A stretch of 11,252 nt of DNA from an uncultured Lachnospiraceae bacterium (lineage in GTDB: Bacteria; Bacillota; Clostridia; Lachnospirales; Lachnospiraceae), in the NCBI GenBank assembly GCA_934418125.1, contig CAKRWT010000054.1, positions 1 through 11,252 on the forward strand. The letters are read 5' to 3'. Positions 4,978-11,252 of this stretch are shown here, in pieces. Position 1 is the stretch's first letter, and the number at the start of each line of letters is the position of its first letter. A program made the position numbers and the translations under genes. Below the pieces are notes generated by a model that had not been told where the DNA came from, ran no database searches, and was given only the letters and a program-made list of their open reading frames with translations.

Positions 4978-6990
4978 CTACTTTTTATAAAATTGTGCCG
5001 CATAATGGAATCGGTTATATAATGCGGACTGATTGCTTAACTGCTTGACGTTATTGGTCCTCCTGGTTACAAAATCATCCAGCTTTACCATATATTCATC
5101 TTCTGTAATCTCTCCCTCGGCAACCAGTGTCAGTCCCTTCTCCCAGCTTGCGGTAAGACGTGGGTCTAACAGCGGTCTGATGGAGCCATATACCACCTCA
5201 TAAATCATTTCCCCCAGTAAGGTTGGCGTAATAATCTGGGTCTTCTTATTCAGATTCAGATACTTGATGTTAACCAGCTTCTTCAGGATTTCTGCCCGCG
5301 TTGCAGAAGTGCCAATACCACTTCCTTTAATCTGTGCCCGCAGTTCTTCATCCTCAATAAACTGTCCCGCATTCTCCATAGTCAGAATGATTGTGCCGGA
5401 ATTATAACGTTTCGGTGGCGATGTCTCTCCTTCTTTCTTTACCAGTTTCTTCAAGGAAAGCTCTGTTCCCTTTTTCAGAGATTTCAGTACCTCCATAAAG
5501 GAATTATCACAGGCTTCTTCTGGCTCTTCTTTTTTATCCTCTGCTGTTTCTTCTTCGGTTCGTTTCTTCGTGAAAGAATTCTGCGCAGCTTTCAGATATC
5601 CTGTCTGTGCCAGTACCTTAAACCCTGAGGTAAACATTTCATCTTTCATCTTCACGCTAAGGTTTATTTTCTGATAGATAGCTGCTGGATAGAATATACT
5701 CAAAAATCTTCTTACTATAATCTCATATACCTTCGCCGAGGCAGGATGCAGTCCATTCAGGTTCCCGAATCCCTGTCCTGTAGGAATGATAGCATAATGG
5801 TCAGTTATCTGCTTGTCATTCACGTATCTGGTTTTGGCTATCTGCTTATAACTGCCAGACTGTAACACTTCCTCTGCCAGTTCCTTTGCCACTGGATAAT
5901 TTCGCAGTCCTCCGATGTTTTTATGGATTTCCTTTGCCACCGCACTGGATAGCACGCGGGCATCGGTACGGGGATAGGTGGTCAGCTTCTTTTCATACAA
6001 TTCCTGGACAATCCTGAGGGTTTCATCAGGACTGATTTTAAAAAATTTGGAACAGTCATTCTGTAATTCTGCCAGATTATATAACAAAGGGGGATTCTTC
6101 GTTTCTTTCTTTTTCTCCAGACGTTCCACCACCGGTGGCTGCACGGGTTCTTCCTGCATCCAGCCGATAAAAGCATCTGCTTCCTTTTCCTCCAAAAAGC
6201 CGTTGTCCTTATATAGCAAATGTGACTGATAATATTTGGAGCCTTCCACGGCTTTCCATTCACAACTACACTCATGTCCCTGAATGTCCACCTGTGCCAG
6301 TACCCGGTAAAAAGGAATCTTTACAAAATCCCGAATCTCCCGCTCTCTGTTAACTACCATTCCAAGCACGCAGGTCATAACACGACCTACAGAAACTACC
6401 GCCCGGTCAGCCTTCAGATAAGATTTAATAGGATTGCTATACTTTAAAGTCAGCACTCTGGAAAAGTTAATACCCATCAGATAATCTTCTTTGGCGCGCA
6501 GATAGGCCGCATGGGAAAGATTATCATAAGCTGATAAATCCTTTGCTTCCCGTATGCCACGCAGGATTTCCTCCTCCGTCTGGGAATCAATCCACACTCT
6601 TCTTCTTACCTTACCTGTCACTCCTGCCTGCTGTTCTACCAGCCTGTAAATATACTCTCCTTCTCTTCCCGAGTCGGTACAGACATAGATGGTATCTACA
6701 TCCGGTCGGTTCAAAAGACCACTTACAATTTGAAACTGTTTCTTTACACTGTCAATTACTTCGTACTTAAATTCCTTCGGAATAAAAGGAATCGTTTCTA
6801 AGGACCAGCGTTTGTACTTTTCATCATAGGCTTCCGGATAACTCATTGTTACCAAATGCCCTACACACCAGGTGACCAGAGCCTCATCCGACTCCATATA
6901 CCCATCTTTGTTTTTCATATTATATTTTAACGCTTTGGCAAATTCCTTCGCCACACTGGGTTTTTCTGCAATAAATATACTTTTTCCCAT
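4978..6990 (-). CDS. topB: DNA topoisomerase III (type IA), TopB
   Basis: This 670-residue enzyme relaxes and decatenates DNA by single-strand passage. The Toprim domain (about 3-145) has E9 (AEKPSVAK) and the acidic motif TDSGREGE (105-112). The second aspartate of the DxD found in E. coli enzymes is a glycine, a change I also recall from Bacillus-type TopB. The catalytic tyrosine is Y339 in LTTYPRTDARVL. Later motifs are SVGRVMTCVLGMVVNRE (200-216) and GIGTSATRAEILKKL, where relatives usually have RVQTPTL and GTPATR, so this is a divergent member. There is no C-terminal cysteine zinc-finger region, as expected for TopB rather than TopA. The start at 6990 has AGGA six bases upstream. It sits 32 bases after the AAA ATPase gene. 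A charged insert (KKRTEEETAEDKKEEPEEA) breaks the gate domain. Confidence 0.93.
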   Translation of the reverse strand: MGKSIFIAEKPSVAKEFAKALKYNMKNKDGYMESDEALVTWCVGHLVTMSYPEAYDEKYKRWSLETIPFIPKEFKYEVIDSVKKQFQIVSGLLNRPDVDTIYVCTDSGREGEYIYRLVEQQAGVTGKVRRRVWIDSQTEEEILRGIREAKDLSAYDNLSHAAYLRAKEDYLMGINFSRVLTLKYSNPIKSYLKADRAVVSVGRVMTCVLGMVVNREREIRDFVKIPFYRVLAQVDIQGHECSCEWKAVEGSKYYQSHLLYKDNGFLEEKEADAFIGWMQEEPVQPPVVERLEKKKETKNPPLLYNLAELQNDCSKFFKISPDETLRIVQELYEKKLTTYPRTDARVLSSAVAKEIHKNIGGLRNYPVAKELAEEVLQSGSYKQIAKTRYVNDKQITDHYAIIPTGQGFGNLNGLHPASAKVYEIIVRRFLSIFYPAAIYQKINLSVKMKDEMFTSGFKVLAQTGYLKAAQNSFTKKRTEEETAEDKKEEPEEACDNSFMEVLKSLKKGTELSLKKLVKKEGETSPPKRYNSGTIILTMENAGQFIEDEELRAQIKGSGIGTSATRAEILKKLVNIKYLNLNKKTQIITPTLLGEMIYEVVYGSIRPLLDPRLTASWEKGLTLVAEGEITEDEYMVKLDDFVTRRTNNVKQLSNQSALYNRFHYAAQFYKK

Positions 6991-7022
6991 AGAATTCCTA
7001 TCACTTTATAACATTTATTTCT

Positions 7023-8396
7023 TTACCGTGCAATGGATAACTGTGTGAGCGGTATCAATTTTAGGTGTGAATCTCTCATTGCTTCTAACTGCAGTCGTTC
7101 GTCAAATCCGGTTGCCGTATACAAATAAACATAATCTGCCTGGATTCTTGCCTTCTTTGCCGTAAAACGCAATGCTTCATAATCCTGGTAAGCCATAGCT
7201 GCCTTCTGCCAGTTGCACATCCCAATCAAAGTCTTTCCTGTCTCATCCTGCGCAATCATATCCAGCGTACCATCTTTTCCAACCCATTCCCCAATCGTTT
7301 CTACCACAAGCGGTAATTTTCCTTCTTCTGATAACCGGTCAAGGTGCTGTCTACATATCTGCTTAAAATAAGATGCAACATATTCTTTGAAATCAGGCTG
7401 TATGTATCTAGTATAAAATTCGCTGACCGGAAGAGTCTGTAACGCACTCATATTCGGATACAGATAGGTAAAATAAAAATCAACAAACGGATGGCTGATA
7501 CGATAGATTCCCTTCTTCGTATTTTCTCTTCCCTCCGTATCGTATGAAAATACTTTTTCCACAAGTTCCAGTTCCATCAGGTTCTTCATATAAACACTGA
7601 TTTTGGCTCTGGAAAATTCTGTATGCTGATACAAATCATTTAACTTGTGATGTCCGGCTGCCATTGCCGCCAGTATGGTATTATATACCCCTGGTTCGCG
7701 CAGCTGTTCGGTAACAATGCGCTCCCCCTCTTGGAACAGCAGACTGTCCGGCTCCAGAATATGTCTGCAAATGTTCTGTTGTATTGTCAGTCTGTCATCA
7801 AACTGCTTCCACAAACCGGGCATACTCCCCAGAATAGCGTACGCTTCGACACACTCTTCCACCCGGAAGTTTGAAAAATACTGCATCATATCATCAAACT
7901 GCATTCCTCTTACCTTAAGAAAGCCTGACAGTTCATAGACGCCACTACCGATTCTGGCAATCATACTGTTCTCAATCCAGCCTATGGAAGAACTACACAG
8001 TAGCACCATCACTTCACAATGACTTTTATCATGCACAAAAGAAACCAGTTCCCGAAAGAATAAGTCACTGGTTTTTATCACATGCTGAAACTCATCAATT
8101 ATAATCACTTTTTTTCCAGTGGCTCCCTGAACAATCCTCTGGAAAATTTCCCGAAAAGCAGGAAACGTAGCAGAGAAATTTTTCTCCCCGGAAAGCTGTT
8201 TCCCCCACTGGCAGACCTGTTCTCTTTCTGAACAGGCTCTTGACAGATAATAATGCGCCTGTTTGTCCTTTATAAATTCTTTGGTCAGAGCTGTCTTACC
8301 AATATATTTCTGTCCATAAACGACCAGAATCTGGCTGCCTTCTTTTGCATAGTATTGATTCAAATACTTTTGTTCTGATGTTCTGCCAAGTATCAT
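7023..8396 (-). CDS. AAA ATPase with DUF234-like C-terminus (ATPase_2 family)
   Basis: The 457-residue protein starts MILGRTSEQKYLNQYY, the usual opening of the ATPase_2 (PF01637) group. Walker A is GQKYIGKT at 28-35 and Walker B VIIIDE at 97-102, followed by a sensor-like strand (VMVLLCSSS, 129-137). Residues about 238-285 look like a winged helix (LNDLYQHTEFSRAKISVYMKNLMELELV). The C-terminal part resembles DUF234 (PF03008), related to PD-(D/E)xK nucleases: D379 is kept, but the usual GECKW reads GMCNW (392-396), so both the acidic residue and the lysine are missing and nuclease activity is unlikely. ATP binding looks intact. The family is common in archaea and clostridia and its role is poorly known. 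It lies 37 bases after the phosphodiesterase gene and 32 before topB, probably in one transcript. AGGAAAGG lies about ten bases before the ATG. Confidence 0.8.
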   Translation of the reverse strand: MILGRTSEQKYLNQYYAKEGSQILVVYGQKYIGKTALTKEFIKDKQAHYYLSRACSEREQVCQWGKQLSGEKNFSATFPAFREIFQRIVQGATGKKVIIIDEFQHVIKTSDLFFRELVSFVHDKSHCEVMVLLCSSSIGWIENSMIARIGSGVYELSGFLKVRGMQFDDMMQYFSNFRVEECVEAYAILGSMPGLWKQFDDRLTIQQNICRHILEPDSLLFQEGERIVTEQLREPGVYNTILAAMAAGHHKLNDLYQHTEFSRAKISVYMKNLMELELVEKVFSYDTEGRENTKKGIYRISHPFVDFYFTYLYPNMSALQTLPVSEFYTRYIQPDFKEYVASYFKQICRQHLDRLSEEGKLPLVVETIGEWVGKDGTLDMIAQDETGKTLIGMCNWQKAAMAYQDYEALRFTAKKARIQADYVYLYTATGFDERLQLEAMRDSHLKLIPLTQLSIAR

Positions 8397-8433
8397 ATAA
8401 TCCCATGCCTTTCCTGCTATCCACCAACACTCT

Positions 8434-10158
8434 TTAGGAATGTATTGTAGCCAGCAATCCTTCTATTTCTTCTGACGGCATTGGCTTTCCAAGGAAAAAT
8501 CCCTGAATATTGTCACAACCGATTTCGTTCAGATAACGATATTGATCCTCATGCTCCACACCCTCAGCAATGGTTTCACACCCCAGTTTCTTAACCATAT
8601 AAATAATAGATTCTGTAATAATCCTGGTGTTCTTATCCGTGATAACCGTATCTATAAAGGACTTATCAATCTTAAGCGTATCAATCGGTAACCCTTTTAA
8701 GTACGATAAAGAGGAATATCCCGTTCCGAAATCATCCAGGGAAATACGGATTCCCAAATCCCGTAAAATTACCAGTTTCTCTGTAATCTCCTTGAAATCA
8801 TCTATCAGGATGGATTCTGTAATTTCCAGTTCCACCTCATAAGGAGAAATATTATACTTCTTTAAGATATGCATCATTTTGTCAATAAAATCCGGCTGCT
8901 TATACTGAATCGCAGAAATATTCAGTGACATAATCATCGGATAATGATACTCTTTCTTCCACTCGGCATAATTTTTCAGGCTTTCTTCTATTACCCAGGT
9001 ACCGATTGGTACAATCGTCCCATTCTTCTCCGCTATCGGAATAAAGACGGACGGACTTATCATCTTGCCCGTATTGTCTTTCCAACGGATTAAAGCTTCC
9101 ACACCACGCAAAGACTTGTCTGTCGTCTTAAACTGTGGCTGATAATACATTGTGAAATTCTGGTCAAACACTGCCTCTTTTAATTTATTTTCAATGGTAA
9201 GATTTTTCAGAAAATCTTCAAGTATGGCTCCATCGAAATACTGTATTTTGTCTTTCCCAGTTCTTTTGGCTTTGAACATAACTATCTCTGCACAATTAAT
9301 CAATTCCAGAGTATTACCGCTTGCTTCCGGATATTCTGCCACTCCCACACTGGCTGTGATACGGATATCCTGTCCATTGGTTGTATGGAATGGTTCCTTT
9401 AACCGTTCCTTGATGGCATTATAGATAGTATCTACACTTCTTGCCCCATAAGGTGCATAAATACCGATACAGAAAATATCACTGTTGAAATGAGATACGA
9501 TAACATGTTCATCCATAAACCCAGCCAGAAACTGTCCGAAAAGCTGTACCAGTTCGTCTCCTACAATCAGACCCATGCCGTCATTTATCTTTCGGAAATC
9601 ATCCAGATCAATAAACATAACAGCAACCGTATCCTGCGTTTCCTCCGCTTTCCTGATATATCTGCCAAGTTTACCTACGAAATAATTACGATTATATAAA
9701 CCAGTCAATATGTCATAATATGCCATATAGGTCAGTTCTTCGTTTTGGGAATTAAATTTCGTTACATCTTTAAAACGAATAATCTTATCTGTGGGATGAT
9801 TAAACGCATCGTATACAATGTTAACTTCCACTTCCACGCACATTTTATTTTCGCGCAGTTTTACCTCTATCGTTTTACTTTGAATTCCTTGTTTTTCAAT
9901 AAACAGCGTTTCCCTCAGAGGAATCACATTCTTTTCTTCCACATAGTCATATAATTTCGTCAGTTCTGATATATCCGAAATCATAAAATCAAAAAAATGA
10001 TTCCATTTTGCCATCGTCTGAACTTTACGTTCTTCATAAGAATAGTAAAGGAATGCACTGTTTGATGTTTCGCAAATCAGCCGGAGCATCTTCTCGTTCT
10101 CCATCAACTGCTGATTCATTGCACTTAACAAGTCGACCTGATATCTTAACTCATCCAT
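8434..10158 (-). CDS. PAS-like/GGDEF(degenerate)/EAL cyclic di-GMP phosphodiesterase
   Basis: The 574-residue protein has a short helical start and PAS-like sensor region (about 1-140), a GGDEF domain (about 147-310) and an EAL domain (about 320-570). The GGDEF signature is replaced by FNSDIF (224-229), so cyclase activity is not expected. The EAL domain keeps all the catalytic positions I can place: E354 (EAL), N413 (LNIS), E445 (EITES), D475 and D476 (DDFGTGYSS), K496 (LKID), E532 (AEGVE) and Q552 (IQGFF). It should therefore break down c-di-GMP to pGpG; the degenerate GGDEF may bind GTP as a regulatory site, as in some known proteins. No membrane segments, so it is cytoplasmic. The start at 10158 has AAGG seven bases upstream; a GTG at 10203 in the same frame would place a perfect hairpin inside the coding region and is less likely. 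Confidence 0.9.
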   Translation of the reverse strand: MDELRYQVDLLSAMNQQLMENEKMLRLICETSNSAFLYYSYEERKVQTMAKWNHFFDFMISDISELTKLYDYVEEKNVIPLRETLFIEKQGIQSKTIEVKLRENKMCVEVEVNIVYDAFNHPTDKIIRFKDVTKFNSQNEELTYMAYYDILTGLYNRNYFVGKLGRYIRKAEETQDTVAVMFIDLDDFRKINDGMGLIVGDELVQLFGQFLAGFMDEHVIVSHFNSDIFCIGIYAPYGARSVDTIYNAIKERLKEPFHTTNGQDIRITASVGVAEYPEASGNTLELINCAEIVMFKAKRTGKDKIQYFDGAILEDFLKNLTIENKLKEAVFDQNFTMYYQPQFKTTDKSLRGVEALIRWKDNTGKMISPSVFIPIAEKNGTIVPIGTWVIEESLKNYAEWKKEYHYPMIMSLNISAIQYKQPDFIDKMMHILKKYNISPYEVELEITESILIDDFKEITEKLVILRDLGIRISLDDFGTGYSSLSYLKGLPIDTLKIDKSFIDTVITDKNTRIITESIIYMVKKLGCETIAEGVEHEDQYRYLNEIGCDNIQGFFLGKPMPSEEIEGLLATIHS

Positions 10159-10176
10159 GAATTTACCTTTTTGTAA

Positions 10177-10198
10177 TCCGGATACTTTCGTATCCGGA
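10177..10198. promoter_or_regulatory. 9-bp perfect hairpin with GAAA tetraloop in the phosphodiesterase leader
   Basis: On the minus strand TCCGGATAC, loop GAAA, GTATCCGGA forms a nine-base-pair perfect stem capped by a GNRA tetraloop. It ends about ten bases before the AAAAAGG ribosome binding site of the EAL gene and lies 41 bases or more after the asd stop. No T-run follows on either strand, so it is not a standard intrinsic terminator. It could be an mRNA-stabilising or attenuating structure, or a DNA operator. The rest of the leader does not fit the c-di-GMP-I or c-di-GMP-II riboswitch consensus as far as I can judge. Confidence 0.55.
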
Positions 10199-10238
10199 AA
10201 CACATACCCCCATATTTTTCTACCCCATTATTTGTTGT

Positions 10239-11252
10239 CTATTTCTTTGTAATATAACCCTTTGCCTTTAATGTTTCAGCACAAAGTACTGCCCCTCCTG
10301 CTGCACCACGTACTGTATTATGGGAAAGTCCTACAAATTTCCAGTCATATACACTATCCTCACGGATACGTCCGACACTGATTCCCATTCCTTTTTCATA
10401 ATCCACATCCAATTTTACCTGTGGGCGATTGTCTTCTTCCATTACCTGGATAAACTGTTTTGGTGCGCTTGGTAACGCTAACTCCTGCGGAAGACCCTTA
10501 AAGTTTACAAGCTTCTCTATAAGCTGTTCTTTGGTTGGTTTCTTTCTGAATTTTACAAAAACGGCTGCGGTATGTCCGTTCAGTACAGGGACACGGATAC
10601 ACTGGCATGTGATAACCGGGCTGGTTGCAGGAACAATTTCTCCGTTCTCTACTTTACCCCAGATTCTAAGAGGCTCTTTCTCACTCTTCTCCTCTTCGCC
10701 ACCAATGTAAGGAATTACATTTTCAACCATTTCCGGCCAGTCCTTAAAAGTCTTGCCAGCTCCGGAAATCGCCTGATAAGTAGTCGCTACTACTTCATAT
10801 GGTTCAAACTCTTTCCATGCAGTCAGAACCGGTGCATAACTCTGGATAGAGCAGTTTGGCTTTACAGCAATAAAGCCTCTTGTGGTTCCGAGACGTTTCT
10901 TCTGTGCCTCAATAACATCAAAATGTTCCGGATTAATTTCCGGCACTACCATTGGCACATCCGGTGTCCAGCGGTGTGCGCTGTTGTTGGATACAACCGG
11001 GGTCTCTGTCTTTGCATATTCTTCTTCAATCTTCTTAATCTCTTCTTTGGTCATATCAACTGCTGAGAATACGAAATCTACTTCAGAAGCCACTTCTTCT
11101 ACTTCATTTACATTCTTAACAATAATATTCTTTACAGCTTCCGGCATTGGTGTATCCATTTTCCATCTGCCACCTACTCTTCATAAGTTTTGCCTGCCGA
11201 CCTCGGGCTTGCTGCAATCGTTGTTACCTCAAACCATGGATGATTCTCTAAC
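10239..11252 (-). pseudogene. asd: Aspartate-semialdehyde dehydrogenase, 5' end outside window, frameshifted in this sequence
   Basis: The product converts aspartyl phosphate to aspartate semialdehyde for lysine/diaminopimelate, threonine and methionine synthesis. From 11159 down to 10239 a clean frame encodes the long (archaeal/fungal-type) enzyme from MDTPMPEAVKN to the end, with the active-site cysteine in VKPNCSIQSY (C103 of that frame) and the catalytic histidine in LNGHTAA (H196). The part before it is in another frame: 11251 to 11177 reads LENHPWFEV...AASPRSAGKTYEE, exactly the expected N-terminal sequence, then stops at TAG (11174-11176). The second frame is open only from 11180, with VGGRWKM joining MDTPMP. 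Relatives read roughly TYEEAVGGRWKM here, so about four bases (or one, if a residue is also absent) seem missing. Either the gene is truly broken or the sequence has an error. The 306-codon frame alone would lack the NADP-binding N-terminus. It ends 80 bases before the phosphodiesterase start. Confidence 0.88.

Noticed and set aside
10159..10203. GTG start at 10203 for the phosphodiesterase
   Set aside because: The GGGGG is only three bases upstream and the extension would be translated through a perfect hairpin; the ATG at 10158 has AAGG at seven bases.
10148..10205. A 19-codon ORF (ATG at 10205) overlapping the phosphodiesterase start, as a leader peptide
   Set aside because: Its only ribosome-binding-like sequence, GGGGG, is one base from the ATG, too close to work, and the peptide has no recognisable feature.
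10159..10238. c-di-GMP riboswitch upstream of the phosphodiesterase
   Set aside because: The GNRA loop is present, but I see only one stem and none of the conserved second helix or joining sequence.

Overview
The window looks like a chromosomal segment of a low-to-mid GC Gram-positive anaerobe, most likely a gut Lachnospiraceae (Clostridia). The reasons are strong AGGAGG-type ribosome binding sites, the paired GGGtGRT and NifU-like genes, a Firmicutes-style TopB, a TrpXYZ-like ABC cassette, and a long-form aspartate-semialdehyde dehydrogenase. This is inferred from protein character, not from a marker gene. Every convincing gene is on the minus strand, so transcription runs from the right edge to the left edge. 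No tRNA, rRNA, CRISPR array, insertion sequence or integrase was seen, and no gene-free stretch exceeds about 160 bases.

Layout in transcription order: (1) asd, aspartate-semialdehyde dehydrogenase, at the right edge. Its 5' end is cut by the window, and the visible part carries a frameshift near 11174-11183. (2) A tightly spaced set: a PAS-like/degenerate GGDEF/intact EAL c-di-GMP phosphodiesterase, an AAA ATPase of the ATPase_2/DUF234 type with a decayed nuclease-like tail, DNA topoisomerase III (topB), and an orphan left-handed beta-helix (hexapeptide) protein resembling the C-terminal half of GlmU. Gaps are 37, 32 and 17 nt with no terminator between them. (3) A 13-bp perfect inverted repeat at 4198-4231 that encloses the -35 box of a very good sigma-A promoter (TTGACT-N17-TATATT). 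It can be both the end of set 2 and the operator of set 3. (4) An ABC importer operon: lipoprotein substrate-binding protein, a terminator-like hairpin, permease, then ATPase with a TAATG stop/start overlap, closed by a clear intrinsic terminator at 1114-1147. (5) A NifU-like Fe-S scaffold protein and the first 97 codons of a GGGtGRT-family protein, a two-gene unit of unknown biochemical role, with an inverted repeat over its likely promoter.

The ABC genes form one importer of the COG2984/COG4120/COG1101 group (PF04392 binding protein), to which tryptophan transporters belong; no T-box leader is present, so the substrate is open. The NifU-like and GGGtGRT proteins probably act together on an Fe-S centre. 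The phosphodiesterase set mixes signalling, DNA topology and a cell-envelope-like enzyme, and the shared job, if any, is unclear. No unmistakable new system was found. The best leads are the asd frameshift, the uncharacterised NifU-like/GGGtGRT pair, the two promoters covered by inverted repeats, and the GAAA-capped hairpin ahead of the phosphodiesterase.
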